DNA of 64,000 bases from positions 496,001 through 560,000 of the forward strand of contig NZ_CZQA01000001.1 in the NCBI RefSeq assembly GCF_001458735.1. The letters are read 5' to 3'. Shown here piece by piece: positions 17,153 through 25,686 of the stretch (within the stretch, counting starts at the first letter, position 1; the number at the start of each line of letters is the position of its first letter). The DNA comes from Candidatus Nitrospira nitrosa. Lineage in GTDB: Bacteria; Nitrospirota; Nitrospiria; Nitrospirales; Nitrospiraceae. The translations under genes were made by a program, and so were the position numbers. The notes below the pieces were generated by a model that did not search any database, was not told the DNA's origin, and was given only the letters and a program-made list of their open reading frames with translations.

Positions 17153-17977
17153 TCACCACGTGCCCGCTTCCGCCTCCGAACACACCTTAGCTCTCGGGAG
17201 AGGGTGATACGAAATCTCTCCGTCCCCCCGGGGAGATTCATTCGAAGGCAACATCGTGACTTGAAGCGTTTCGTCGGAGAAGCCGTCATTGCGGCTCCGC
17301 AAGACCCCTTCCCGATTCAACATTTTGACCGCATTCGTGCGTGAAACAATCGGTGGATACTCTCTGAATTGCTCTGCGGCGACGTAGGGGACCTGGATGG
17401 TGACAGGACGACGTTTAGCATAAATAAAGTCCCGTAGATTGTCATCAATGGGAGTCTTGAGGGTCACAACCACGGAGCTCTCCGCCGACAAGGTTGCAAT
17501 TGAGATCACATACAAGGGCTTCACATCGGGAGGTGCTTCCTTGTTACCCGAAACCATCACGGTGGGAGCAGCCGTCAACTGCGTCGTCTGATTGATGGCC
17601 GGAGACCGCACGCCGACACGGAGGCTCGTCAGGTCACGATTGGACACATTTTCAAGAAGAAGCTTGATGAGCACCCAGCCCTGTGGATCAAGCGCCTTCG
17701 CCCGTCCATTCGGAATGGACTGCTCCTCCCGTCGGATGCTGCAGTCTGAAACGAGATTACGTCGTTCAAAGAAATACAGTGTATTCATACCCTGCGGCTG
17801 AACCCCCCGTTCATAGGTGTAGAACGATACCCCAACATGGATCATCGTCGGCCTAAACCAGGCTACGACCGTCGGAAGCACAAAGGGGACAAAGGCAGCA
17901 ATGAGGCCGAGGATGGCGACCTTGCTGAGAACACTTTGCCGCCAGAACCACGCCCAACCCTTTTTTAAACTATCCAT
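17153..17977 (-). CDS. Single-pass membrane protein, hypothetical
   Basis: The 274 residues begin with a short cytoplasmic basic segment and one membrane helix (KVAILGLIAAFVPFVLPTVV). A mostly beta-looking domain of about 220 residues follows (WVLIKLLLENVSNRDLTSLR, SSVVVTLKTPIDDNLRDFIY). No catalytic motif or known domain is recognised. It converges with the flavoprotein gene, with a 41-bp gap. Function unknown. Confidence 0.6.
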   Translation of the reverse strand: MDSLKKGWAWFWRQSVLSKVAILGLIAAFVPFVLPTVVAWFRPTMIHVGVSFYTYERGVQPQGMNTLYFFERRNLVSDCSIRREEQSIPNGRAKALDPQGWVLIKLLLENVSNRDLTSLRVGVRSPAINQTTQLTAAPTVMVSGNKEAPPDVKPLYVISIATLSAESSVVVTLKTPIDDNLRDFIYAKRRPVTIQVPYVAAEQFREYPPIVSRTNAVKMLNREGVLRSRNDGFSDETLQVTMLPSNESPRGDGEISYHPLPRAKVCSEAEAGTW

Positions 17978-18116
17978 GCAAAGCCCATTTGATTGCTTCA
18001 GCCTGACCCATCGTAAAGATACGCTCTTGGAGGAGTTCCCGACAAGGGCAGGACTTCGCCTTGACCGTCGACAGTCCCATTTGCCATGCTAGTGGTTCGT
18101 ACGCCTGGGGAAGCAA

Positions 18117-18335
18117 ATGCCGGATGGAATTCAGGAAGGTATCGTCGAGACTAATCGCCGCTTCACGTTGCGCTGGAAGGTGATGCTGGCCTTGAGTGTC
18201 GTCTTCATCGCACTCGGCATGTGCGTCGACTGGTCGCCATCTCAGGATGCCAGTCTGCCGGACACGTCCTCTTTCTTGGTCATCCTAGGGGTACTTCTCG
18301 GCTGTGCAGGACTTCTGACTGCAACTCGGCGGTGA
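18117..18335 (+). CDS. Small two-helix membrane protein
   Basis: The 72-residue protein has two hydrophobic helices (VMLALSVVFIALGMCV and FLVILGVLLGCAGLLTA) joined by an acidic loop. A GGGGAAG sequence precedes the ATG. It is divergent from the membrane protein at 17153-17977. No family is recognised. Confidence 0.5.
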   Translation: MPDGIQEGIVETNRRFTLRWKVMLALSVVFIALGMCVDWSPSQDASLPDTSSFLVILGVLLGCAGLLTATRR

Positions 18336-18397
18336 TGGATGCACACGTAGGAGAACGAGCGTGGCCCGATCTATCAGCCCTGTTCACATGAGCCCCG

Positions 18398-18688
18398 TTA
18401 TCGATTTCCTCCCTGAAGTTGAACTGCACTGACGCCATAGGGACTGAAGAAGGCTAACACCTTGTCACCCACCTTGAACTGAGCCCCGAGTTGAGTCTGC
18501 TGAGTAAGATTGAGGATGTGAAGCTGCCCTTTGTCGTCCCGAATCACCATGGTTCCGGGAATCCCTGTTGTCAGGGAAATCACCTCCCCTTCGACCGGGG
18601 GAAGAGAAAAAACGGAACCAGGCCAACTACCCATCATCACAGCCATGAGCACCAAACTGCCCACTACTCGGAATACTAGCGTCTCCAT
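18398..18688 (-). CDS. Small exported protein with a beta-barrel-like fold
   Basis: The 96-aa precursor has a signal peptide (LVLMAVMMGSWPGSVFS). The mature 65 residues look like an OB or SH3-like beta domain (VEGEVISLTTGIPGTMVIRD, then VGDKVLAFFSPYGVSAVQL). Such small periplasmic beta proteins are frequent and mostly uncharacterised. AGGAG precedes the ATG. Confidence 0.6.
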   Translation of the reverse strand: METLVFRVVGSLVLMAVMMGSWPGSVFSLPPVEGEVISLTTGIPGTMVIRDDKGQLHILNLTQQTQLGAQFKVGDKVLAFFSPYGVSAVQLQGGNR

Positions 18689-18976
18689 GGCGACAGCTCC
18701 TTTCGACTCGTGTGCTTGCGATTCGTCATCACGCGAAGATCATGACCATTGATAGGTTCACTTACCGCTGGATATGGCTCTCATTCTACCAAGATACAGA
18801 GCTTCCTCTAGGCCCATCTCGCCTATTCGGAGAAGACAGATCAATTTATCGGCTTGCTGCACAGCGTATCGGCCGGAGCCCATCTCAGAGAGCCATTCCT
18901 GATCTATACGTCTCTCTTTCCCTCTCTCCGTCAATTCGGATAGCGAATAAGGCGTCTTTCATTACATGGGACCGCA

Positions 18977-19876
18977 CTATTCTCCGTAAATATCCGACAG
19001 TCCGTCAGGTCCTTCACGGCTTGGCGATAACGGCGGTCGCATCGGGGTGAATCCAAGATGCGGCCGATGATAGTGATACCGGTCCAGAAATGCACGCACC
19101 TCGCCCTGGAGTGTGGGCAGTTCTTCTACTCGATAGGAGATCCACCCCAAGCATTCCTTGCGCAGGGTTCGATTGAAGCTCTCAATATACGCCTGCTCGT
19201 TCTTCTTATAGGGACGGGCGATGCGATGTCGTGTACAATACTGGAGCACCTGTTGGGCAAACACGCCTTTGAACTCTGAGCCCCCATCGGTCTGGATGAT
19301 CTGCACAGGCCCGGTAAAGCGGCGAGTCATGGCTGTGCGCAAAAACATGGCCCCATCCTCGCTTGTTAGTCCGGTCCGCAGAACGACATCCGCTTCCTTC
19401 GTATAGATGTCCACCCCGGTAAAGGCGAAGACCTCGCCAAAAACCACGGTATCCATCTGAATGACCGCGCGGGGAGCCGTGGCAATCGGCACAACGCCGC
19501 GTGGCTGATTGGTCCGGCCCCGAGGCCGTAAGACGTATCGTTCAGCCAAGATTTCATAGATCTTGGGAACAGAGAGATGGATATGCTGTTCATGAGCCAG
19601 AAAGTACTGAATCTTCTGCCCACAGCAGTCGTATTCACGGGCGCGAATCGCCCAGACAAGGCGTTTGACCGCTCCCGGGACCTGTCGTGCCGGACGTGGC
19701 CCCGTCTTGGCCGCAGCATAGCGATCCAGAAAGACAGAGAGTCCTTCGATTCGAACCGCCTTCAGCCAGAGTCCTATGGTTTCTCGATGGCGCTCAAGTT
19801 GGCCCGCGATCGCGGAAACGGAGAGCCCTTGAGTCGCCAGTTCCGCTGCAAGAATGATCCGAGTTCTTGTGTCCAT
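18977..19876 (-). CDS. IS481-like DDE transposase
   Basis: The 299-aa protein has an N-terminal helix-turn-helix (GLSVSAIAGQLERHRETIGL). An rve-type DDE integrase core follows, with catalytic residues in VIQMDTVVF (D), IIQTDGGSEF (D) and NEQAYIESFNRTLRKECLGW (E). It ends with RPHLGFTPMRPP, as in IS481-type enzymes. The coding frame runs through the left inverted repeat and stops 5 bp outside it at 18977, so the last two codons come from flanking DNA or the element end is slightly misplaced. The gene looks intact. Confidence 0.85.
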   Translation of the reverse strand: MDTRTRIILAAELATQGLSVSAIAGQLERHRETIGLWLKAVRIEGLSVFLDRYAAAKTGPRPARQVPGAVKRLVWAIRAREYDCCGQKIQYFLAHEQHIHLSVPKIYEILAERYVLRPRGRTNQPRGVVPIATAPRAVIQMDTVVFGEVFAFTGVDIYTKEADVVLRTGLTSEDGAMFLRTAMTRRFTGPVQIIQTDGGSEFKGVFAQQVLQYCTRHRIARPYKKNEQAYIESFNRTLRKECLGWISYRVEELPTLQGEVRAFLDRYHYHRPHLGFTPMRPPLSPSREGPDGLSDIYGE

Positions 19877-19912
19877 GTCCAGAGTCTACTCTGGACTGTC
19901 GGATATTTACGG
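18984..19912 (-). mobile_element. IS481-like insertion sequence
   Basis: Perfect 20-bp terminal inverted repeats, CCGTAAATATCCGACAGTCC at 18984-19003 and its complement at 19893-19912, bound a 929-bp element with one transposase gene on the minus strand. No target duplication is evident in the flanks. The outermost bases may have been lost at one end. Confidence 0.8.
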
Positions 19913-20131
19913 CAACAATGCGGGGACTTGCCATCGATCACCGAAACAGTGCACTATCCACTCTCTTGTGCTTCAAAATTCGGTGAAGCAGAGGGCCTTG
20001 TAGAGGAGAGCTGTTTGCTCAAATCCACATCCCCCCTCTTTTGAGGTAAATATTTCGAGGAAGGTGCTCAGCTACTCTCCCAGCTACCATTGTATTACCA
20101 ATCCGATGGACATAGATGATAGGGAGCGTCC

Positions 20132-20782
20132 ATGAGCCATAGAACAGATCCCATGCGGCGACATAGTCGGTTTCCCGTGAGCTGGCCGGTGCTATATGGA
20201 AATGGTGCCTTTCTCGCAGAAGGAACGGTCCTTGATCTGACTACTCGCGGTTGGCGAGTCACAGGATCAATGCCCGTCGTAGCGGGCATGCAACTGACTT
20301 TAAAGGTGTCAGTCCCAGACAGGTCCACCCCATTGTGCATTCATCGTGCAATTGTGCTGTGGGTAAAGGAACATGAGTTTGCTGTTGAAGCGAATGAGAT
20401 CGCTCCGGATGATCAAGCGTGGGTTGCCGAGTTCCTTCGACACAAACTCGGACTCATGTGGATGTCGCAAACCACCGACCAAGAGCCTTCACGACAGATC
20501 GGAATGACACAGTCCCGCGGTGAAGACCTTTCACCACAGCCTTCCCTTCCATCCCTGGAAGACATCCTCCGCCGCGTCGCTGCTGCAGATCTCGCTTCGA
20601 CCATGATGACGGCGAAAACCCATCGGAATAGCAATTCAGACCGCTCCGAGGTTGAGATCACTGGGCCCATCGATGACGTGCCTGAGAAAATCTGGGGTGA
20701 AGCGCGCTCCATTGTTCGGCGCATGCTCGCAATCAAGGCTACTCGAGGCCGAACCGGTTGCAATCCGGTTCCGGATAATTAG
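20132..20782 (+). CDS. PilZ domain protein
   Basis: The first 110 of 216 residues match a PilZ domain: RRHSRFPVSWPVLYG with the RxxxR-type c-di-GMP loop, then VLDLTTRGWRVTG where family members have D/NxSxxG. The match is imperfect at the second motif (TTRGW), so c-di-GMP binding is probable but not certain. The C-terminal part is low-complexity followed by a helical segment (EKIWGEARSIVRRMLAIKA). GGGAG precedes the ATG. Likely a second-messenger effector for surface or motility functions. Confidence 0.75.
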   Translation: MSHRTDPMRRHSRFPVSWPVLYGNGAFLAEGTVLDLTTRGWRVTGSMPVVAGMQLTLKVSVPDRSTPLCIHRAIVLWVKEHEFAVEANEIAPDDQAWVAEFLRHKLGLMWMSQTTDQEPSRQIGMTQSRGEDLSPQPSLPSLEDILRRVAAADLASTMMTAKTHRNSNSDRSEVEITGPIDDVPEKIWGEARSIVRRMLAIKATRGRTGCNPVPDN

Positions 20783-20930
20783 CCCTTCCCGCGCTAAAGC
20801 CTGGGTCCCCTGACAACGCCCTCCCAGGGGAAAAATCAGAACATTTTTAGGAGCTGACCATTTCTGCAAGAAGAAAGCTGATCTTTTACAGCAGTCCCAC
20901 CATTAAGGCGCCACCTAGCCATGGTGGCTA

Positions 20931-21287
20931 TTAGAAATCTTCAAATAAACGAAGCTGATTCGGTCGTCCGATTCCTCTCATCCAAGCTGGTACCCGTGGC
21001 GGTTTCTTTGGCTTCTGAGGAGCTGGGCCGCTTGCCAACAAGGCCTGCGCCGTGATCCATGCTCCAATTAGTTCAAAGTGGGCCAGATCTTTCTGTCGGA
21101 GATTTGAGCTCCACTCGGAACTGGCTCGCTTGCTCACTCCCACCGGCCGACTCAAGTAGCGCAACTGAAAAAACCATTCGCCGGACCAGCTGGTACCAAC
21201 TTGATGTACAACGGCAATAACGCCGAGGCGTTCACCGGTTGTCTGCCTAAGATAGACACCGAGAGCAATGTCCTCACGAGTCACCAT
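20931..21287 (-). CDS. Hypothetical protein
   Basis: The 118-residue frame starts at ATG 21287 (MVTREDIALGVYLRQTTGER). Its first 60 residues look like a small beta-barrel (GVIAVVHQVGTSWSGEWFFQ) and it ends in a proline/lysine-rich linker and NQLRLFEDF. The pattern is reminiscent of small nucleic-acid-binding domains, but no family is recognised. An inverted repeat at 21289-21303 touches the start codon. Confidence 0.5.
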   Translation of the reverse strand: MVTREDIALGVYLRQTTGERLGVIAVVHQVGTSWSGEWFFQLRYLSRPVGVSKRASSEWSSNLRQKDLAHFELIGAWITAQALLASGPAPQKPKKPPRVPAWMRGIGRPNQLRLFEDF

Positions 21288-21288
21288 A

Positions 21289-21303
21289 GTAACCAATGGT
21301 TAC
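21289..21303. promoter_or_regulatory. Inverted repeat at the start of the 118-aa gene
   Basis: GTAACCAATGGTTAC has 6-bp perfect arms and lies just before ATG 21287 of the minus-strand gene. It could be an operator or a structure occluding the start. Confidence 0.3.
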
Positions 21304-21980
21304 ACTTTTATCACGCCACAGTCAATCAATTTAAATGCATGGCAATAATCACCTAATAATTGTGACGCGATATCAGACGGGCCAGCATGGCTACACCTTT
21401 CTGTTTCATACCCACACTTGTCGAACCGAGCATCATAATCTCCAATAGGATCACAGGTATCCAGCCTTAAGACCTTCATGAGGAGCCGTTGTCTCCTGAA
21501 ATCCTTTTTGTTCGATCACCTACTGAAACCCGCGTGGGGGAAAGATGCAATGGAAGCTGGATTTCGGATTGTGCTGCTCCCATCCCCGCATAAGTAGGTG
21601 CCAGTGTTTAGTTGCGAGTAACGCGTCTTCGTAGCAAGATTTCCGCTGTCTATGCATCTTCCTGACCTGCCTTTCATTGTCTTCAGGGCCATACATATCT
21701 GCATTCTGATCCATACATATCTTACCCAAGAACACGCATAGGTTAGCGCACCTTCTGTCCATCTTCCGGAGAGACTAAGTGATACAACGATATTGAAATC
21801 ATGGATTTATAGGGATTAGAAGCATAGGCGAGCCAGCGAACGGAATCGGGGGCACCATCTTTGCCTTTAATCAGGGGACAACCAATCTGATGGGCAAACA
21901 AAGGCTTGGCTTCAGTTCAAAACTGCTGCCCGTGAAAGCAGACGACCTACAGCTGTATGTTTCAGGAAGGGACTAAGGAA
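21304..21980. other. Intergenic region
   Basis: I see no supportable gene in this 680-bp region. Minus-strand frames at 21520-21762 lack ribosome binding sites and recognisable folds. Confidence 0.4.
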
Positions 21981-22937
21981 ATGAACCATTCTATCCCCAT
22001 AACACGGAACGCCAACTTTCAAGACCGGCTGCGAGGTACATGGGTCCACAAATTCTATACCGGTGCCCGAAAGGCGAAACGTCGTCTACTCCGCCAATCC
22101 GAAGGGGAAGCCATGCTCCTAGCACGATATCATCGAGTGCATGGCAAACCTCTCAACATGAATGCCCCGAAGACATTTACGGAAAAACTCTTCTGGAGAA
22201 TGATTTCCTGGAACCGAGGCGTCCATCCTATCTTTACACAGCTGACCGATAAGTATTCAGTGAGAACTCACGTGGCAGATACGATAGGAGATCAGTACCT
22301 GATCAAGCTCTTATGGTCTGGCGAAACGACTCAGAACATCCCATTTGAACGACTTCCAGCAAGCTACGTCATGAAGCCGAGCCACTCAAGCCAACAGGTG
22401 ATTGTGGTCAAAGGGCAGTCTGAACGGGCTGACTACATCGACCGTGCATCAGGCTGGCTGGGCAGTAATTACTATTGGATCGCACGAGAGTACCAATACT
22501 ATCACATCAAACCACGGGTCATGATTGAGGAGTGTCTTGAAAATCCAGACGGGAGCCTTCCCCTTGACTATAAGATCTGGTGTTTCAACGGAGTGCCGGA
22601 GCTTATTCAAGTGATCACCCATACGCGGGACATGAGCTCATTCTTTGACAAGACATGGACCCTCTTGGACCTCACCAACAAAGAAGGACGTTCACAACGG
22701 TCAATCCCAAAGCCCACGAACCTGGAAGAGATGCTCGCCATTGCATCGAAGCTGTCGCTTGGTTTCGGGTTTGTCCGTGTCGATTTATACAATGTCAACG
22801 GAAGAGTCTATTTTGGGGAATTGACCTTTACCCCTACGTCCGGACACATGAAACTGCAACCGGACAGCTGGGATACCGTGCTAGGGGAAAAGTGGGACTT
22901 ATCACTGGAACATCGACCACCAGCTGTCAGAGAGTGA
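21981..22937 (+). CDS. TupA-like ATP-grasp protein
   Basis: The 318-aa protein matches the TupA-like ATP-grasp family of surface polysaccharide and teichuronopeptide loci. Recognisable blocks are NAPKTFTEKLFWRMI, QLTDKYSVRTHVADTIGDQY, SYVMKPSHSSQQVIVVKG, MIEECLENPDGSLPLDYKIW and VRVDLYNVNGRVYFGELTFT, including the basic nucleotide-binding and acidic metal-binding residues of the fold. ATP-grasp enzymes form carboxylate-amine or related bonds, here probably decorating an envelope polymer. ATG 21981 is preferred to 21957 because the family start fits. It lies just outside the tRNA-His island. Confidence 0.8.
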   Translation: MNHSIPITRNANFQDRLRGTWVHKFYTGARKAKRRLLRQSEGEAMLLARYHRVHGKPLNMNAPKTFTEKLFWRMISWNRGVHPIFTQLTDKYSVRTHVADTIGDQYLIKLLWSGETTQNIPFERLPASYVMKPSHSSQQVIVVKGQSERADYIDRASGWLGSNYYWIAREYQYYHIKPRVMIEECLENPDGSLPLDYKIWCFNGVPELIQVITHTRDMSSFFDKTWTLLDLTNKEGRSQRSIPKPTNLEEMLAIASKLSLGFGFVRVDLYNVNGRVYFGELTFTPTSGHMKLQPDSWDTVLGEKWDLSLEHRPPAVRE

Positions 22938-23029
22938 GTGCCAGCTACCTCTTACTCGACTAATTTCTGATGAAACTCCATCGATAGGCGCCGACAAAAC
23001 TCTGAGATGGGAGGAACGAGGGCATATCC

Positions 23030-23049
23030 GTATGGGGTGGATGACGGGT
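23030..23049. repeat. attL: direct repeat of the tRNA-His 3' end
   Basis: GTATGGGGTGGATGACGGGT at 23030-23049 is identical to 32876-32895, which covers the last 17 nt of tRNA-His. Here it continues with TATAGACC and no tRNA follows, so it is the displaced half of the integration site. Confidence 0.85.
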
Positions 23050-23117
23050 ATAGACCTATGACCACCCGCAAATCCTTACCAAGAGCCATTTCGCCAGGTT
23101 ACGTGTAACCCTTCCGT

Positions 23118-23139
23118 CCGAGACCGTAGCAAAACTGTA
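23118..23139. repeat. Left arm-type integrase site candidate
   Basis: A 22-bp direct repeat shared exactly with 32789-32810; its core is GAGACCGTAGCAAAACTGTA. A partial further copy of GTAGCA follows at about 23150. Confidence 0.65.
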
Positions 23140-23249
23140 GCAGGAAGACGTAGCAGATTTTCCGGGTGAAAGGGAAGCCCATGGGTGCCGGTTCCACTCA
23201 AGGTAAATCAGGGCGGTTGTGCTGTGGGGCTAACACGTAAGGCTTGTAT

Positions 23250-23954
23250 CTATGATCGGCTTTCTTTTGATTCAGGCTTTGTGCCAACTGCCAGAATGGC
23301 TTGATTGGGGGTCGGAACGTCTAAGACCTGTATAAAGATTGATGGGAGTCCGTCCGCGTTAAAATCCCGGAGGAGGTTCTGAAATTTCCCTGGCTGTAAG
23401 ATTATAGAGACGTGGTTTCCTCTCAGAACGAGTTCACCTACTTTACCCCCAACTGTGAATGTTAACCTCTTACTGTTCTGGTCATATCGCAGATCTGAGA
23501 AGCTCAAAGCGTACTGTACGTTAGGTGTACCGCTGGTGGTTACTTTCGGTGCATCGCTAGTGGCATGGATCGGGGCATTTGAGGTTAAATTTACTGGAAT
23601 TATCTTGGCATCGTTTGTGAAACCGGCGGCTTTTGCCTGAGCCCTGTATTCTCCGCTATTGAGCTTTTCTAATACGAGTATTTTTGACTCAACTGACTTA
23701 ATCCTTTCTCCCCAATCTTTAGTTCTCTCGTCGATTCGTTCTACTGCTTCACTCTTCTGTGTGAGTTTGTCCTGTAGCTTCGTGAATTGGCTTGAATGAT
23801 CTTGCCAGATATAAACCAACAGGGCTGCTACACCTGCTGCGCTCCCATACTTACTGATGAATGATTCCTTTATCCTCTCTCGATCAGAGGGGACCAGTGG
23901 TGACGTAGTACTAGGATTGTGCTTCTTGTTCTTGTTTCCCACACCAGGCCCCAC
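23250..23954 (-). CDS. Membrane-anchored coiled-coil protein, hypothetical
   Basis: The 234-aa protein has a basic N-terminus, one membrane helix (YGSAAGVAALLVYIWQ) and a coiled coil (FTKLQDKLTQKSEAVERIDE to KSVESKILVLEKL). A Thr/Ser-rich linker and a C-terminal beta-like domain of about 80 residues follow (ALSFSDLRYDQNSKRLTFTV). It starts at a GTG with no clear ribosome binding site. It is the first cargo gene next to attL. Function unknown. Confidence 0.55.
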   Translation of the reverse strand: MGPGVGNKNKKHNPSTTSPLVPSDRERIKESFISKYGSAAGVAALLVYIWQDHSSQFTKLQDKLTQKSEAVERIDERTKDWGERIKSVESKILVLEKLNSGEYRAQAKAAGFTNDAKIIPVNLTSNAPIHATSDAPKVTTSGTPNVQYALSFSDLRYDQNSKRLTFTVGGKVGELVLRGNHVSIILQPGKFQNLLRDFNADGLPSIFIQVLDVPTPNQAILAVGTKPESKESRS

Positions 23955-24141
23955 AAATCAGCAGGGACATTTAACACGCCCTCTCTCATGTGAGCAATCC
24001 CCAAGACGTGGTAGCGGTAGCTCTCTGCCCTTCTTCAGCAGTACCCTCTACCGCGTAGGGTGCTACGCCCCCGCTCGCGTTGAATTGTCTCACGGCAACC
24101 GCATTCGATAACCTGTAAGGACGACAGGGGGAGGGATCAGC

Positions 24142-24480
24142 ATGTACCACTTGCTTGTTCAGATCTTCTGTAATGCCCTTGCTACTCTGGTGTTTGGAGC
24201 ACTCCTGTTCTTTGCAGCGCGAGAGGCCAATGCTACCCACTGTCCGGGCTGTGACACGACCGAACCATCCTACGGAAGCTCCAGCTTTGAAAACCGCCGG
24301 GAAGCCGGGAAGTATCAGCCGGGTGATGGGCGGACACCCTATGAGCCAAGGGAGAGTAGCGCCCAGAGGTACGAGAGGGAACGCCAAGAGCAGGAGCGTT
24401 CAGCGACGCAGGAACGACAGGAACGGGATAGGCAAGAGCAACAGAGACAACAACGTTCCTCCGGGAACTACGGTTACTGA
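24142..24480 (+). CDS. Exported R/E/Q-rich small protein
   Basis: The 112-aa precursor begins with a hydrophobic segment (LATLVFGALLFFAAREANA) that looks like a signal peptide. The mature part has a CPGC motif (ATHCPGCDTTEPSYG). The C-terminal half is almost only R, E and Q (AQRYERERQEQERSATQERQ), so it is probably an extended charged helix. GGGGGAGGG lies ahead of the ATG. No family recognised. Confidence 0.6.
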   Translation: MYHLLVQIFCNALATLVFGALLFFAAREANATHCPGCDTTEPSYGSSSFENRREAGKYQPGDGRTPYEPRESSAQRYERERQEQERSATQERQERDRQEQQRQQRSSGNYGY

Positions 24481-24637
24481 AGGGGGGAAATAATTCAGGT
24501 GCAAAAATCTGTTTGCCTAATACGATAGAGCATCCGCCCAATGCTCCCCCGTAGGGTACTCGGTTCGGTACACAATCGGGTACCTTAGGGAGTCTCCAGA
24601 GAGTTGCCGAGTAGGATCAACTAGATCGGCTCAGGTA

Positions 24638-25237
24638 TTAGGATTTGTTGTCATTGCAGCTTGATAACACTCGCTGAACCGTGCAGTTCCCCACATGCAA
24701 TGTCCTCGCAATCGCTCGCATACCAAGCCGCTGGCTATCCCGCAGGTGAACGATCTGCGCTTCAACAGCGGGGTCAATGCGGGGTCTCCCGAGGGTCTTT
24801 CCTTGTGCCTTCGCTCGCTTCAATCCAGCCTTGACCCGCTCAACGATCATCGACCGTTCAAACTCAGCGAACACACCCAGCATTTGAAACAGCATCTTAC
24901 CCGCAGGCGTTGAGGTATCGAGGCCCTGTTTGTGGAGGTAGAGGTTGACTCGTTTGCTCTGGAGTTCGTTCAGGAAGCTCACCAAGTCCTGAAGACTACG
25001 ACCTAGCCGATCTACCGACCACGAAGCCACCAAGTCAAACTCACCACGAACCACACCCTTGCACAACCTATCGAACGCTGGCCGACCATCCCGACCCTTG
25101 GCACCCGAGATGCCCTTGTCGATGAACCGCTCGACCACTTCCCAGCCTTCCCGTTTGGCGACGGCCTCCAGGTCTTGAAGCTGGTTCTCGACCGTTTGGC
25201 CGTCCGTTGAGACTCTGGCATACAGTGCAACCTTCAT
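24638..25237 (-). CDS. Serine recombinase (resolvase/invertase)
   Basis: The 199-aa protein is a small serine recombinase with a complete catalytic domain. The nucleophile Ser is in ALYARVSTDGQTVENQ, with FIDKGISGAKGRDGRPAFDR, SWSVDRLGRSLQDLVSFL and GVFAEFERSMIVERVKAGL. A C-terminal Hin-like helix-turn-helix follows (LRDSQRLGMRAIARTLHVGN). GGAGGG precedes the ATG. The candidate recombination sites in the promoter region fit a resolvase that acts on its own res DNA, for example to resolve element dimers. An invertase role is possible. Confidence 0.93.
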   Translation of the reverse strand: MKVALYARVSTDGQTVENQLQDLEAVAKREGWEVVERFIDKGISGAKGRDGRPAFDRLCKGVVRGEFDLVASWSVDRLGRSLQDLVSFLNELQSKRVNLYLHKQGLDTSTPAGKMLFQMLGVFAEFERSMIVERVKAGLKRAKAQGKTLGRPRIDPAVEAQIVHLRDSQRLGMRAIARTLHVGNCTVQRVLSSCNDNKS

Positions 25238-25277
25238 GGCCTACCCTCCAAGTGATGACCAGACTATACCTTTGATC

Positions 25278-25380
25278 TGTCCTATAATCACGTATATTTA
25301 GGTCACTCAAAAGAGGGGTACAGACTGCGCGTGTTTGTTGGGTATTTGAGAGGTCAGTTCTGACGGGTTTATAGGACAGG
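25278..25380. repeat. Candidate res sites upstream of the serine recombinase
   Basis: CTGTCCTATAA at 25278-25288 recurs inverted as TTATAGGACAG at 25369-25379. The left copy is the first half of a dyad: TGTCCTATAATC then, 4 bp on, ATATTTAGGTCA, whose complement TGACCTAAATAT matches at 10 of 12 positions. This is the shape of a resolvase crossover site. AGGTCA at 25351-25356 gives a further half-site. Confidence 0.55.
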
Positions 25381-25552
25381 CTTACCAGTGCTTGCGGTCT
25401 CAGCGATGCTACGCCGCGTAGCGATGCCTAGAGGAGATACGCCCACATGTGGGATGAATGCAGTAGTGTGCTAAATTAGGTACTTTACCCTAGTCTTGGA
25501 GAGTGATAGAAAGACCGTCAGGCGTGGTCAATAATCAAACTGAGGAGGCGTT

Positions 25553-25681
25553 ATGCGGATCATCACCAAGCACTTTGAATTGGAACTGGCGCATTATCTG
25601 TTCATCAGCGTCTTTGGCTTGGAACTATATCTAGGACCGGATCAAGGCTTAGGCCGCTTGGTGTGGAGCAGGAAGGTGTAG
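25553..25681 (+). CDS. 42-aa small protein
   Basis: ATG 25553 follows a near-ideal TGAGGAGGCG site and encodes 42 residues (MRIITKHFELELAHYLFISV, then FGLELYLGPDQGLG). The pattern is amphipathic with a hydrophobic middle and a basic end. Its stop is 5 bp before the start of the next gene, whose ribosome binding site (AGGAAGG) lies inside this frame, so the two are co-translated. Function unknown. Confidence 0.65.
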   Translation: MRIITKHFELELAHYLFISVFGLELYLGPDQGLGRLVWSRKV

Positions 25682-25686
25682 CCCCC

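Noticed and set aside
20800-20850. CCCCTG/CAGGGG hairpin after the PilZ gene as a terminator
   Set aside because: The plus strand continues with an A-run, not a T-run, so it does not fit an intrinsic terminator in that direction; the nearest minus-strand gene ends beyond it on the wrong side.
21520-21762. Minus-strand frames of 60-80 codons
   Set aside because: Composition is not protein-like and there is no ribosome binding site.
23026-23060. Possible second tRNA-His
   Set aside because: Only the 3' terminal 17 nt of the tRNA are present; it is the island's attL repeat.
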